A stretch of 64,000 nt of DNA from Paucibacter sediminis. GTDB taxonomy: Bacteria > Pseudomonadota > Gammaproteobacteria > Burkholderiales > Burkholderiaceae_C. The position numbers were made by a program, and so were the translations under genes. Positions 46,872 to 56,060 of this stretch are shown here, in pieces. The stretch's first letter is position 1, and every line of letters starts with the position of its first letter. Where the stretch lies: positions 5,001,001-5,065,000 of the forward strand of contig NZ_CP116346.1 of assembly GCF_030254645.1 (NCBI RefSeq). The letters are read 5' to 3'. The notes beneath the pieces were generated by a model. That model was not told the DNA's origin. It made no database searches and saw nothing but the letters and a program-made list of their open reading frames with translations.

Positions 46872-47969
46872 TCAAAACAGCTCGGCCTGTGCCCCGCCCG
46901 GCGAGGCCGGTGGCCGGAACTGGCTCAGGTCCAGCGGTATGCGTTCACGATTGAGCCCCAGGCGCGCACAGGCCTTGCGCATGCGCTGCTGCAGCAGCTG
47001 GGCCCAGATGCCCTCGCCCCGCATACGCGAGCCGAAGCGCGGATCGTTGTCGGCACCGCCGCGCATCTCGCGCACCCGCGCCATCACGCGCGCGGCCTTG
47101 TCGGGCACATGCTGCTGCAACCAGTCTTGGAACAGCGGCGCCACCTCCCAGGGCAGGCGCAGCGGGATGCTGAAGGCCTTGCTGGCGCCCGCCTCGGCGG
47201 CCGCGGTCAGGATCTGCTCCAGCTCGGGCTCGTTCAGAAAGGGAATGATGGGCGAGACGCTCACACCCACCGGCACGCCCGCCTCGGCCAGGGTCTTGAG
47301 CGTGCGCAGGCGCCGCTGCGGCGCGGCCGCGCGCGGCTCGAGGATGCGCGCCAGTGTCGGGTCCAGCGTGGTGATGGACACATAGACGCCCACCTGGCGC
47401 CTGGCGGCCATCGACGCCAGCAGGTCCAGATCGCGCTCCACGCCCGCGGACTTGGTGACGATGGAGAACGGGTGCTGGCAGGCCGCCATCAGCTCCACCA
47501 GGCCGCGCGTGATGCATAGCTTGCGCTCGATGGGCTGGTAGGCGTCGGTGGCTGTGCCCAGGCACAGCAGCTTAGGGCTATAGGCGCGCGACGCGAAGGC
47601 CGCATGCAGACGCTCGACGGCGTTGACCTTGGCAATGATGCGGGTCTCGAAATCCAGGCCCGGCGAGAGGTTCAGGTAGCTGTGCGTGGGCCGCGCGAAG
47701 CAGTAGATACAACCATGCTCGCAACCGCGGTAGGGGTTGATCGAGAGGTCGAAGCTGATGTCGGGCGACTGGTTGCTCGAAATGATGCTCTTGGCATGCT
47801 CCTCGATGATCTGCGTGCTGGGCGGCAGCTGCTCTTCGGCGGCCTCCTGCTCAAGCGTGCCCCAGCCGTCGTCAAAGCATTCGCGGGCCTGGCGCTCGAA
47901 GCGATGCGCGATGGCCCAGTCGCTGCCGCGCCCCTTGAGGGGAATGGGAGGCTTGATGGTGGAAGGCAT
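46872..47969 (-). CDS. PA0069-type radical SAM protein
   Basis: 365-residue radical SAM protein with the cluster-binding CxxxCxxC at Cys83, Cys87 and Cys90 (PYRGCEHGCIYCFARPTH) and SPL-like segments (VTKSAGVERDLDLLASMAA; TLDPTLARILEPRAAAPQRR). It belongs to the PA0069/Rv2578c family, distantly related to spore photoproduct lyase; the substrate is unknown. A consensus LexA box overlaps the start codon, which fits SOS control reported for PA0069 in Pseudomonas. No in-frame ATG lies further upstream (an in-frame TGA is 9 bases before), so the message may be leaderless or start downstream. Confidence 0.9.
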   Translation of the reverse strand: MPSTIKPPIPLKGRGSDWAIAHRFERQARECFDDGWGTLEQEAAEEQLPPSTQIIEEHAKSIISSNQSPDISFDLSINPYRGCEHGCIYCFARPTHSYLNLSPGLDFETRIIAKVNAVERLHAAFASRAYSPKLLCLGTATDAYQPIERKLCITRGLVELMAACQHPFSIVTKSAGVERDLDLLASMAARRQVGVYVSITTLDPTLARILEPRAAAPQRRLRTLKTLAEAGVPVGVSVSPIIPFLNEPELEQILTAAAEAGASKAFSIPLRLPWEVAPLFQDWLQQHVPDKAARVMARVREMRGGADNDPRFGSRMRGEGIWAQLLQQRMRKACARLGLNRERIPLDLSQFRPPASPGGAQAELF

Positions 47970-47989
47970 ACTGTATTTTCATACAGTAT
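47968..47989 (-). promoter_or_regulatory. LexA (SOS) box overlapping the radical SAM start codon
   Basis: A perfect 22-base palindrome, ATACTGTAT-N4-ATACAGTAT, matching the LexA consensus CTGT-N8-ACAG with the usual flanking TA. The ATG of the gene (47969-47967) lies at its edge, so the promoter -10 must be within or beside the box. Confidence 0.92.
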
Positions 47990-48016
47990 TCCATTCATTG
48001 CCAGCGCCAGGGCTAT

Positions 48017-49438
48017 TCAGTACTCGTCGCCGCCGCCGCTGTAGCCGGGTGCCAGGTTCTCGAACTTGGTGTGCATGCGCTGGAAGGCCAGCTTCACCGT
48101 GCCCACCGGGCCGTTACGCTGCTTGGCGATGATGATCTCGGCCACACCCGGCTCCTTGCACTCGTCCTTGGTGTAGTACTCGTCGCGGTAGATGAACATG
48201 ATGATGTCGGCATCCTGCTCGATGGCGCCGGATTCGCGCAGGTCGGACATCATGGGGCGCTTGTCGGGCCGCGTTTCCACCGAACGGTTGAGCTGCGAGA
48301 GCGCGATCACCGGGCATTGCAGCTCCTTGGCCAGGGCCTTGAGTCCGCGCGAGATTTCGCCGATCACGGTAGCACGGTTTTCCTCGTTGCCACCGTTGCC
48401 GCTCATCAGCTGCAAATAGTCGATCACGATCAGGCCCAGCTTGCCGCAGATGCGGGCCTGGCGGCGCGCACGCGCGCGCACCTCGCTGGGCGAGAGGCCG
48501 GGGCTCTCGTCGATGAAGATACTGGACTTGCCGAGCTTGTCCACCGCCTCGGAGAGCCGGCTCCATTCATCATCGGCCAGGCGGCCGGTGCGCAGATGGC
48601 CCTGATCGATGCGGCCGATCGAGCCCACCATACGCAGTGCCAGCTGGGCCGCGCCCATTTCCATCGAGTAGATGACCACCGGCAGGCCTTCGTTGATGGC
48701 CACGTTCTCGGCGATATTGACGGCGAACGCCGTCTTGCCCATCGAGGGGCGCGCCGCCAGCACGATCAGGTCGCCGGGCTGCAGGCCGGCGGTCATGCGG
48801 TCCAGGTCGAAGAAGCCGGTGCGCACGCCGGTCACGTCCTCGGCGCCGTTCTCGGCCAGTTCGTTGACGCGATCGATCAGCTGCACCACCAGGTTGTCCA
48901 TGCTCTGGAAGCCCTGGCGGCTGCGCGAGCCCTCTTCGCCGATGCGGAAGATCTTGCCCTCGGCCTCGTCGAGGATCTGGGTCACCGCGCGGCCCTGCGG
49001 CGCGAGCGCCGCGGTGGCGATCTCGTCACTGGCGCTGACCAGCTTGCGGAGGATGGCGCGCTCGCGCACGATCTCGGCATAACGACGCAGATTCGCGGCA
49101 CTTGGCACGCTCTGCGCCAGGTCGTTGAGGTATTTGAGGCCGCCGCAATCGGCCGCCTTGCCCAGCGAGGTCAGCTCCTCGAACACCGTCACCACGTCGG
49201 CGGGCTTGCCGGCGTTGATGAGCTTGCCCACCGCGGCAAAGATCTGCTTGTGCTCGAAGCGGTAGAAATCGCTGTCGGACAGCAGATCGCCGGCCCGATC
49301 CCAGGCGCTGTTGTCGATCAGCAGGCCGCCCAGCACGCTTTGCTCGGCTTCCACCGAGTGCGGCGGCACGCGCAGGCGCGACACCTCGTCATCGCTGCGA
49401 TCGGGGGATCCGGGATTGGGGGAAATGATCGCTGACAT
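48017..49438 (-). CDS. dnaB: Replicative DNA helicase DnaB
   Basis: Hexameric 5'-3' helicase at the replication fork. The 473-residue protein has the N-terminal primase-interacting domain (VPPHSVEAEQSVLGGLLIDN), a linker, and the RecA-like domain with Walker A RPSMGKTAFAVNIAEN, Walker B LGLIVIDYLQLM, and PVIALSQLNRSVETRPDKRP, ending in the arginine-finger region. Start MSAIISPNPG follows GGAA; a TTG 15 bases further up is possible. No intein is present. It follows the terminator of the rpsF operon on the same strand. Confidence 0.98.
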   Translation of the reverse strand: MSAIISPNPGSPDRSDDEVSRLRVPPHSVEAEQSVLGGLLIDNSAWDRAGDLLSDSDFYRFEHKQIFAAVGKLINAGKPADVVTVFEELTSLGKAADCGGLKYLNDLAQSVPSAANLRRYAEIVRERAILRKLVSASDEIATAALAPQGRAVTQILDEAEGKIFRIGEEGSRSRQGFQSMDNLVVQLIDRVNELAENGAEDVTGVRTGFFDLDRMTAGLQPGDLIVLAARPSMGKTAFAVNIAENVAINEGLPVVIYSMEMGAAQLALRMVGSIGRIDQGHLRTGRLADDEWSRLSEAVDKLGKSSIFIDESPGLSPSEVRARARRQARICGKLGLIVIDYLQLMSGNGGNEENRATVIGEISRGLKALAKELQCPVIALSQLNRSVETRPDKRPMMSDLRESGAIEQDADIIMFIYRDEYYTKDECKEPGVAEIIIAKQRNGPVGTVKLAFQRMHTKFENLAPGYSGGGDEY

Positions 49439-49460
49439 GGTCTCGAGTTCCAAACGCCGC

Positions 49461-49481
49461 TGTGGACAAGTCTGTGGAGAA
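49461..49481 (-). promoter_or_regulatory. Two DnaA-box-like 9-mers upstream of dnaB
   Basis: Read on the minus strand, TTGTCCACA (49469-49461) and TTCTCCACA (49481-49473) each differ by one base from TTATCCACA. They are three bases apart and 23-43 bases before the dnaB ATG. Weak paired sites could allow DnaA control; this is suggestive only. Confidence 0.4.
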
Positions 49482-49530
49482 TCTGTTCAGGGCCTGGGGG
49501 CGGAGCTGTATAACTCGTCCCCCAGAAGGC

Positions 49531-49564
49531 AAAAAAGCCGAGGGCTTGGCAGCCTCCGGCTTTT
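49531..49564 (-). terminator. Bidirectional-looking terminator after rplI
   Basis: AAAAGCCG and CGGCTTTT arms (with AGG/CCT partly extending the stem) enclose a short loop; both sides end in A/T runs. On the minus strand it follows rplI by about 43 bases and ends the rpsF-priB-rpsR-rplI transcript before dnaB. Confidence 0.85.
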
Positions 49565-49606
49565 CTGATGATTGCAGCCCTTCGGGGCCGCAAACACTAT
49601 CGGTAC

Positions 49607-50059
49607 TTACTCGACGTCGGCGACGACCTGAACGGAGATCTCCACCACCACATCGGTGTGTGCAGCCACGCTCACGGCGAACTCGCCCACGGCCTTCAGC
49701 GGACCATTCGGCAGACGGATCTGCGACTTGGCCACAGCGAAGCCCATCTTGGTCAGGCCTTCGGCGATGTCGGCGTTGGTCACCGAACCGAACAGACGGC
49801 CGTCCACGCCAGCCTTCTGGCTGATGCGCACGGTCTTGCCGGACAGGCTGTCGCCCAGGGCTTGAGCGGCGGCCAGCTTCTCGGCGGCAGCCTTCTCGAG
49901 CTCGGCGCGCTTGGCTTCGAATTCCTTGATCGCGGCGGCCGTGGCACGGCGTGCCTGGCGGGTCGGGATCAGGAAGTTGCGTGCGTAGCCGTCCTTGACC
50001 TTGACGACGTCGCCCAGGTTGCCGAGGTTCGCGACCTTTTCAAGCAGGATGATTTGCAT
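49607..50059 (-). CDS. rplI: 50S ribosomal protein L9
   Basis: 150-residue ribosomal protein. The N-terminal domain [20 protein letters not shown] with [15 protein letters not shown] is the L9 signature; a long connecting helix (Ala/Glu/Lys-rich) and the C-terminal rRNA-binding domain ([17 protein letters not shown]) follow. Last gene of the rpsF operon, 13 bases after rpsR, with a terminator behind it. Confidence 0.99.
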   Translation of the reverse strand: MQIILLEKVANLGNLGDVVKVKDGYARNFLIPTRQARRATAAAIKEFEAKRAELEKAAAEKLAAAQALGDSLSGKTVRISQKAGVDGRLFGSVTNADIAEGLTKMGFAVAKSQIRLPNGPLKAVGEFAVSVAAHTDVVVEISVQVVADVE

Positions 50060-50072
50060 GTTGGGTTACTCC

Positions 50073-50363
50073 TCAGACCTTGTGCTGGTCGCTGTAGGGC
50101 AGCATGGCCAGGAAACGGGCGCGCTTGATGGCAACCGTCAGCTGACGCTGGAAGAAGGCGCGCGTGCCGGTCAGGCGAGCGGGCGTGATCTTGCCGTTTT
50201 CGCTGATGAAGTCGCGCAGCGTGTCGATGTCCTTGTAGTCGATCTGTTCGACACCGGTGACGGTGAAGCGGCAGAAACGCTTGCGGCGGAACAGCAGCGA
50301 CTGTTGATTGCGCTTGGGCTTGCGGTCCTTGGAGAACCGACCTTTACCACGTGCTGGGGGCAT
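50073..50363 (-). CDS. rpsR: 30S ribosomal protein S18
   Basis: 96-residue ribosomal protein. The core is conserved: [40 protein letters not shown] and [20 protein letters not shown]. The N-terminus is Lys/Arg-rich and slightly extended compared with E. coli S18 (75), as in other betaproteobacteria. It lies between priB (11 bases) and rplI (13 bases). Confidence 0.99.
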   Translation of the reverse strand: MPPARGKGRFSKDRKPKRNQQSLLFRRKRFCRFTVTGVEQIDYKDIDTLRDFISENGKITPARLTGTRAFFQRQLTVAIKRARFLAMLPYSDQHKV

Positions 50364-50374
50364 AGTGTGACCTC

Positions 50375-50707
50375 TTAACTTTTCAATCCGGATACAGATT
50401 CAGGTGCGCGAGTTGCTGCCTCTTGCGCTGTCAGTTCGGTGATGTGGAAGATGATTCCACGACCGTTGCGTTGGGCTGCCAGAAAGCCGCCGAAGCGGGC
50501 ATGTCCACCAACACCAAGCGCCTGAACGCGTTTGGCCGTCTCTCCGATTGCCACCGTTTTGAGCTCCATGGAGACCTTGCGGGGGCCGCCTGCTTCTTGC
50601 ACCGTGGAATCATGCTTGAGCACGATGTCCAGGGCCGGCAATCCGGCGGGCGTGTATCTGAGTAGACCGAGTTCCTGTATCTGCGCGAGCAATAGAAGCT
50701 GATTCAC
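50375..50707 (-). CDS. priB: Primosomal replication protein N (PriB)
   Basis: 110-residue single-strand DNA-binding protein of the OB fold used by PriA in replication restart. It has [40 protein letters not shown] and a terminal [15 protein letters not shown] strand; such proteins sit between rpsF and rpsR in beta- and gammaproteobacteria. The start is GTG (VNQLLLL), with only a weak ribosome site. 42 bases separate it from rpsF. Confidence 0.93.
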   Translation of the reverse strand: MNQLLLLAQIQELGLLRYTPAGLPALDIVLKHDSTVQEAGGPRKVSMELKTVAIGETAKRVQALGVGGHARFGGFLAAQRNGRGIIFHITELTAQEAATRAPESVSGLKS

Positions 50708-50749
50708 AGCCGTACGCGCTTCACAAGAACACTCGCTTGATCACCCAAC

Positions 50750-51112
50750 TTAGGCAGTAGCTTCCTGAGGAGCCTTGCGAGCTTCCTCACGCTCCACAGC
50801 CTTCATCATCACGGAAGGCGTGGTCTCGGCCTTGGGCTTGACCACCGTCAGGTGGCGCAGCACGGCGTCGTTGAAGCGGAAGCCGGTCTCGAGCTCAGCC
50901 AGGACTTCCTTGCTGCACTCGATGTTCAGGCACAGGTAGTGCGCCTTGGCCAGCTTCTGGATCAGGTAAGCCAGTTGACGGCGGCCCCAATCTTCAACAC
51001 GGTGGACCACACCACCGCCAGCGGTGATCAGGCCCTTGTAGCGCTCCAGCATGGCCGGAACTTGTTCGCTTTGATCCGGATGGATCAGCAGAACGATCTC
51101 ATAGTGACGCAT
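50750..51112 (-). CDS. rpsF: 30S ribosomal protein S6
   Basis: 120-residue ribosomal protein. [40 protein letters not shown] and [14 protein letters not shown] are diagnostic; the C-terminal tail is Lys/Glu-rich. AAGGAG lies upstream of this ATG; an ATG at 51184 would add 24 residues unlike S6. First gene of rpsF-priB-rpsR-rplI. Confidence 0.98.
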   Translation of the reverse strand: MRHYEIVLLIHPDQSEQVPAMLERYKGLITAGGGVVHRVEDWGRRQLAYLIQKLAKAHYLCLNIECSKEVLAELETGFRFNDAVLRHLTVVKPKAETTPSVMMKAVEREEARKAPQEATA

Positions 51113-51208
51113 AAACACTCCTTGTGGATTCCAGCCCAGGATGATTCCTGCACTGTGGAAGCCGGACCCCAGCGTCAAACTCATGGGTACGGCAAGGGAA
51201 AGCCCGCG

Positions 51209-51237
51209 ATTGTAGCGCGAAATGCCGGAAGGCCCAA
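51209..51237 (-). promoter_or_regulatory. Sigma-70 promoter of the rpsF operon
   Basis: On the minus strand TTGGGC (51237-51232) and TACAAT (51214-51209) are separated by 17 bases. The start would be near 51202, giving a leader of about 90 nt before rpsF, long enough for ribosomal-protein autoregulation (S6:S18 is known to bind its own leader in other bacteria). Confidence 0.7.
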
Positions 51238-51280
51238 ATGGGCGCTGACTGGCGTGCCGCTCAGCGCGGTTCAGCGCGTT

Positions 51281-53362
51281 TCAACGCGGATCTGGCGCAC
51301 GCAAACGGGCCAACAGGGCCCTCGCCGACGCCGGTGGTGCGGGCGTCAGCAGGCTCACCAGCACCAGGGCTACCGTGCCCGCCGGTATGCCGAACAGGCC
51401 GGCCGAGATCGGATGGATGCCCCACCACAGCTCGACGGCGCCGGGAATGCCCAGGCTGCGCCGCAGGCCCGGATCGGCGCTGACCATGTAGTAGGCGCAC
51501 ACCGCCAGCCCGGTCAGCATGCCGGCCAGCGCGCCCTGCTTGTTGGCCCGCTGCCAGAAGATGCCCAGCACCAGCACCGGCACAAAGGTCGAGCCGGCGA
51601 GCGAGAACGCCGCCGAGACCAGCAGCACGATATCGGCCGGCCGCTGCGCCGCCACCGCGGCCGCGCTCAATGCCGTGGCCAGCAGCAGCGCCTTGGACAG
51701 CGTGACACGGCGGGTGCTGCTGGCGCTGGGGTTGACGATGCGGTAATAGATGTCGTGCGAGAGCGAGGCCGAGATCGTCAGCAGCAGGCCATCTGCGGTC
51801 GATAGCGCCGCAGCTAGGCCCCCCGCCGCCACCATGCCCGAGACCACATAGGGCAGCCCGGCCAGTTCGGGCGCCAGCAGCATGATGATGTCGCTGCCCA
51901 GGTGCAGCTCGCCCAGTTGCAGGATGCCGTCGCCGTTCACGTCGTTGATCGACAGCAGGCCCGCGTCCACCCGCATCCACTGCCCCACCCAGGCGGGCAG
52001 ATCGGCGATGGGCGTGCCCACCAGGCCATTGAAGACCTCGAACTTGAGCATCACCGCCAGCGCCGGCGCGGTGATGTAGAGCAGGCCGATGAAGCCCAGC
52101 GACCAGGCCACCGAGGCGCGCGCCTCGCCCACCGAGGGCGTCGTGTAGTAGCGCACCAGGATGTGCGGCAGGCCCGCCGTGCCGAGCATCAGGCAGAACA
52201 CCAGGGCCAGGAAGTTGCGGCGCGAGACGTCGAAGCTTTCCTGCTGGCCGGCGTCGCCCTCCGGGTCGCCCGCAAACGGCTGGGTATGGGCCGGCATGCC
52301 GGAGAGGGGCCGCGCGCGCTGCTCGTCCTGGGCCTTGGCGCGGCGCCACTGGCTTTCGGCCTCGGCCACCGTCTTGGGCAGGGCCGCGCGGCGCTTTTCG
52401 GCGGCCTGGATCTCGGCCAGCGGCGCATCGCCGGCCTTGAGCTTGGCGATATGCCGCGACGCCTGGGTGCGCTCCGCTGCCAAGGCGGTGGGCACGTCCT
52501 GCAATTTCTGCCCGTACTCGATGGCGCGCTGGGCGTAGAACTGCCGCACCTGCAACTCGGCCGGGTCCTTGATCAACTCCTGCTCGCGCGCGCTGATCTT
52601 CTGCACCTGGTAGCCGTACACGGCCTGCGGCACCGGCACGCCGGTCTGCTTGATCGAGAGCCACACCACCGGTACCAGGTAGGCGGCAATCAGGATGATG
52701 TATTGCGCCACCTGGGTCCAGGTGACGGCGCGCATGCCGCCCAGAAAGGAGCACACCAGCACCCCGCCCAGACCGACGAACACGCCGATCTCGAAGGTCA
52801 GGCCGGTGAGCCGGGTGGTGATCAGGCCGATGCCATAGATCTGCGCCACCACATAGATGAAGGAGATCAGGATGGCGGCCAGCGCACCCAGCAGACGCAG
52901 CGTCTGGCTGTCATAGCGTTCGGCCAGGAAATCGGGGATGGTGAAGCGGCCAAAGCGGCGCAGATAGGGCGTCAGCAGCAGGGCCACCAGGCAGAAGCCG
53001 CCGGTCCAGCCCAGCACGAAGGCCAGCCCGCCATAACCGGCCAGATACAGGGTGCCCGCCAGGCCGATGAAGGAGGCGGCGCTCATCCAGTCGGCGCCGG
53101 CGGCCATGCCGTTGTAGAAGGCAGGCACGCGGCGGCCGGCCACGTAGTACTCGTCGGGGTCGGTGGTACGGGTGAAGATGCCGATGCCGGCATACACACC
53201 CACCGTCACGGCCAGGAAGCAAAAGCCTATCCAGGTCTTGGGCATGCCCCAATGCTCGAGCACGGCCAGCACCAGCACCAGCATGCAGAAGCCCAGGGTG
53301 TAGGCGCCATAGATGCGCCCGAGCCTGCGCTTGAATGCTGCCGCCATGTCCACGATTGCCAT
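51281..53362 (-). CDS. Sodium:solute symporter family protein with cytoplasmic-type insert
   Basis: 693-residue membrane transporter of the SSS family (VC_2705/ActP-like branch), about 13 helices. Signatures: DEYYVAGRRVPAFYNGMAAG, GADWMSAASFIGLAGTLYLA, IPDFLAERYDSQTLRLLGAL and GGLAAALSTADGLLLTIS with the Na+-site serines. Residues about 245-385 are a hydrophilic, Ala/Glu/Arg-rich probable coiled coil between helices. DVNGDGILQLGE at 474-485 matches an EF-hand loop. The start (MAIVDMAAAF) is uncertain; an alternative ATG is at 53347. No DUF4212 partner is adjacent. Substrate, perhaps a short organic acid, is unproven. Confidence 0.88.
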   Translation of the reverse strand: MAIVDMAAAFKRRLGRIYGAYTLGFCMLVLVLAVLEHWGMPKTWIGFCFLAVTVGVYAGIGIFTRTTDPDEYYVAGRRVPAFYNGMAAGADWMSAASFIGLAGTLYLAGYGGLAFVLGWTGGFCLVALLLTPYLRRFGRFTIPDFLAERYDSQTLRLLGALAAILISFIYVVAQIYGIGLITTRLTGLTFEIGVFVGLGGVLVCSFLGGMRAVTWTQVAQYIILIAAYLVPVVWLSIKQTGVPVPQAVYGYQVQKISAREQELIKDPAELQVRQFYAQRAIEYGQKLQDVPTALAAERTQASRHIAKLKAGDAPLAEIQAAEKRRAALPKTVAEAESQWRRAKAQDEQRARPLSGMPAHTQPFAGDPEGDAGQQESFDVSRRNFLALVFCLMLGTAGLPHILVRYYTTPSVGEARASVAWSLGFIGLLYITAPALAVMLKFEVFNGLVGTPIADLPAWVGQWMRVDAGLLSINDVNGDGILQLGELHLGSDIIMLLAPELAGLPYVVSGMVAAGGLAAALSTADGLLLTISASLSHDIYYRIVNPSASSTRRVTLSKALLLATALSAAAVAAQRPADIVLLVSAAFSLAGSTFVPVLVLGIFWQRANKQGALAGMLTGLAVCAYYMVSADPGLRRSLGIPGAVELWWGIHPISAGLFGIPAGTVALVLVSLLTPAPPASARALLARLRAPDPR

Positions 53363-53433
53363 GCGGCGATGATGCTTGAGGCCCGCCCCGCCGCGCATCC
53401 CCGACTACCCGCATCACGCCACAGTTCGCGCAC

Positions 53434-53458
53434 AAAAAAAGGCGACCCGCGGGCCGCC
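53434..53458 (-). terminator. Rho-independent terminator of ppsA
   Basis: On the minus strand GGCGGCCC pairs with GGGTCGCC (one G-T pair), followed by seven T. It lies 22 bases after the ppsA stop and separates ppsA from the symporter gene. Confidence 0.85.
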
Positions 53459-53479
53459 TCCTTGCCGAGCAGGCAGTAC

Positions 53480-55876
53480 TCAGCGCTTGGCCAGGCGCTG
53501 CCAGGTCTCGATCACCGTGTCGGGGTTGAGCGAGATCGAGACGATGCCTTCCGAGGCCAGCCAGTCGGCGAAGTCCGGATGGTCGCTGGGGCCCTGGCCG
53601 CAGATGCCGATGTACTTGCCGGTGGCGCGGCAGGCGGTAATGGCGCGCGAGATCAGCGCCTTGACGGCCGAGTCGCGCTCGTCGAAGTCGCCCGCCAGCT
53701 GCTCCAGGCCGGAGTCACGGTCCAGGCCCAGGGTCAGCTGGGTCAGGTCATTGGAGCCGATCGACATGCCGTCGAAATGCTCCAGGAAGGCCTCGGCCAG
53801 GATGGCGTTGCTGGGCACCTCGCACATCATGATGACGCGCAGGCCATCCACGCCGCGCTTGAGGCCACGCTCGGCCAGCATGTCCACCACGCGCTCGGCC
53901 TGGCGCACCGTGCGCACGAAGGGCACCATGATCTCGATGTTCGAGAGCCCCATGTCATTGCGCACGCGCTTGAGCGCCTCGCACTCCATCGCGAAGGCAT
54001 CCGAGAACTCGCCGCTGATGTAGCGCGAGGCACCGCGGAAGCCCAGCATCGGGTTCTCTTCGTCCGGCTCGTAACGCGAACCGCCGATCAGCTTGCGGTA
54101 CTCGTTGCTCTTGAAGTCGGAGAGCCGCACGATCACCGGGCGCGGGAAGAAGGCCGCGGCGATGGTGGCGATGCCCTCGGCCAGCTTGTCCACATAGAAG
54201 GCACGCGGCGAGGCGTGGCCGCGCGCCACCGACTCGACGGCCTTCTTCAGGTCGGCGTCGATGTTGGGATAGTCGAGGATGGCCTTGGGGTGGACGCCGA
54301 TGTTGTTGTTGATGATGAACTCGAGGCGGGCCAGGCCCACGCCGGCGCTGGGCATCTGCGCAAAGTTGAAGGCCAGCTGCGGGTTGCCGACGTTCATCAT
54401 GATCTTGATCGGGCAGTACGGCAGCTCGCCGCGATGCACCTCGCTGATCTCGGTCTCGAGCAGGCCGTCGTAGATGTAGCCGGTGTCGCCCTCGGAGCAG
54501 GCGACCGTCACCAGCTGACCGTCCTTGAGCTTCTCGGTCGCATCACCGCAGCCCACCACCGCCGGAATGCCCAGCTCGCGCGCGATGATGGCGGCGTGGC
54601 AGGTGCGGCCACCGCGGTTGGTGACGATGGCCGAGGCGCGCTTCATCACCGGCTCCCAGTTCGGGTCGGTCATGTCGGTCACCAGGACGTCGCCCGGCTG
54701 CACGCGCTCCATCTCGGCGATGTTGTGCACCAATCGCACCGGGCCGGTGCCGATCTTCTGGCCGATGGCACGGCCCTCGGCCAGCACCGCGCTGTGGCCC
54801 TTGAGCTTGTAGCGATGCTCGACCTGGCCCTCGGCCTGGCTCTTCACCGTCTCGGGGCGGGCCTGCAGGATGTAGAGCTTGCCGTCCACGCCATCGCGGC
54901 CCCACTCGATGTCCATCGGGCGCTGGTAATGCTGCTCGATGATCATGGCGTACTGCGCCAGTTCCACCACCTCGGCATCGGCCAGCGAGTAGCGGTTGCG
55001 CTGCTCGGGGGCGGTATCCACCGTCTTCACCAGCTTGCCGCTGGCGGCCTTCTCTTCCGGCGTAGCGAACTCCATGCGGATCAGCTTGGAGCCCAGGTTG
55101 CGGCGGATGATGGGCAGCTTGCCGCGCTGCAGCGCGGGCTTGTGCACATAGAACTCGTCGGGGTTGACGGCACCCTGCACCACCGTCTCGCCCAGGCCGT
55201 AGCTGGAGGTGATGAAGACCACGTCCTTGAAGCCCGACTCGGTGTCGATGGTGAACATCACGCCGGCCGAACCAAGGTCGGAGCGCACCATGCGCTGCAC
55301 ACCGGCGGACAGGGCCACGTCGGCATGGGCGAAGCCCTTGTGCACGCGGTAGCTGATGGCGCGGTCGTTGTAGAGGGAGGCGAACACCTCCTTCATCTTG
55401 TGCAGCACCTCTTCGATGCCCACCACGTTCAGGAAGGTCTCCTGCTGGCCGGCGAAGGAGGCGTCGGGCAGGTCTTCCGCGGTGGCGGACGAGCGCACGG
55501 CAAAGGACACGCCGGGGTTGTCGGCGGTCAGCTTGGCAAAGGAGCTGCGGATCTGTGCTTCCAGATCGGCCGGAAAGGGCTGCGCCTCCAGCCAGCCGCG
55601 GATCTCCGCGCCGGCCTCGGCCAGCGCGCGCACGTCGTCGGTATTGAGCGTGGCCAAGCGCGCCTCGATGCGCTTGTCCAGGCCCTCATGCTTGAGGAAC
55701 TCGCGGAAGGCATGGGCCGTGGTGGCAAAGCCGCCGGGCACACGCACGCCCGAGGCGGCCAGTTGCGAGATCATTTCGCCGAGGCTGGCGTTCTTGCCGC
55801 CAACGACCTCGACGTCGCTCATTCTCAGATTCTCAAAGGGAACGACCAGGGCGGTCGCATCAAAGCGAGAAGACAT
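53480..55876 (-). CDS. ppsA: Phosphoenolpyruvate synthase
   Basis: Converts pyruvate and ATP to PEP, AMP and phosphate in gluconeogenesis. The 798-residue protein (E. coli 792) has the N-terminal ATP-grasp domain ([40 protein letters not shown]), the phosphohistidine swivel domain with His427 in [20 protein letters not shown], and the PEP-utilising barrel ([40 protein letters not shown]). Start [11 protein letters not shown] has GGAG upstream. It is divergent from ppsR, its regulator. Confidence 0.97.
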   Translation of the reverse strand: MSSRFDATALVVPFENLRMSDVEVVGGKNASLGEMISQLAASGVRVPGGFATTAHAFREFLKHEGLDKRIEARLATLNTDDVRALAEAGAEIRGWLEAQPFPADLEAQIRSSFAKLTADNPGVSFAVRSSATAEDLPDASFAGQQETFLNVVGIEEVLHKMKEVFASLYNDRAISYRVHKGFAHADVALSAGVQRMVRSDLGSAGVMFTIDTESGFKDVVFITSSYGLGETVVQGAVNPDEFYVHKPALQRGKLPIIRRNLGSKLIRMEFATPEEKAASGKLVKTVDTAPEQRNRYSLADAEVVELAQYAMIIEQHYQRPMDIEWGRDGVDGKLYILQARPETVKSQAEGQVEHRYKLKGHSAVLAEGRAIGQKIGTGPVRLVHNIAEMERVQPGDVLVTDMTDPNWEPVMKRASAIVTNRGGRTCHAAIIARELGIPAVVGCGDATEKLKDGQLVTVACSEGDTGYIYDGLLETEISEVHRGELPYCPIKIMMNVGNPQLAFNFAQMPSAGVGLARLEFIINNNIGVHPKAILDYPNIDADLKKAVESVARGHASPRAFYVDKLAEGIATIAAAFFPRPVIVRLSDFKSNEYRKLIGGSRYEPDEENPMLGFRGASRYISGEFSDAFAMECEALKRVRNDMGLSNIEIMVPFVRTVRQAERVVDMLAERGLKRGVDGLRVIMMCEVPSNAILAEAFLEHFDGMSIGSNDLTQLTLGLDRDSGLEQLAGDFDERDSAVKALISRAITACRATGKYIGICGQGPSDHPDFADWLASEGIVSISLNPDTVIETWQRLAKR

Positions 55877-56060
55877 GGGGAAACTCCGTGATGTTGTGAA
55901 ACCGGGGCTCCCGCGCACGCACCCACCCCACCATTTCTGGATTCTTCTAGGAGGTAGAGGGGGTTCATGAGGCCGTGCATCGCTCAAGCGGGATATTGCG
56001 GCCGATTCTACGGTGATGTGCTTCTATGATGGAAACCCGCACATCAAAGCCCCCAGCGCC

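Noticed and set aside
51902-55891. Plus-strand open frame of over 1300 codons across the symporter and ppsA
   Set aside because: It is a GC-driven shadow of two well-supported minus-strand genes, with no domain and repetitive His/Leu/Gln/Gly composition.
55877-56060. Divergent promoters between ppsA and ppsR
   Set aside because: TATGAT (56025-56030) is a fair -10, but TTGCGG lies 23 bases away, too far for a confident sigma-70 call; none was clear for ppsA.
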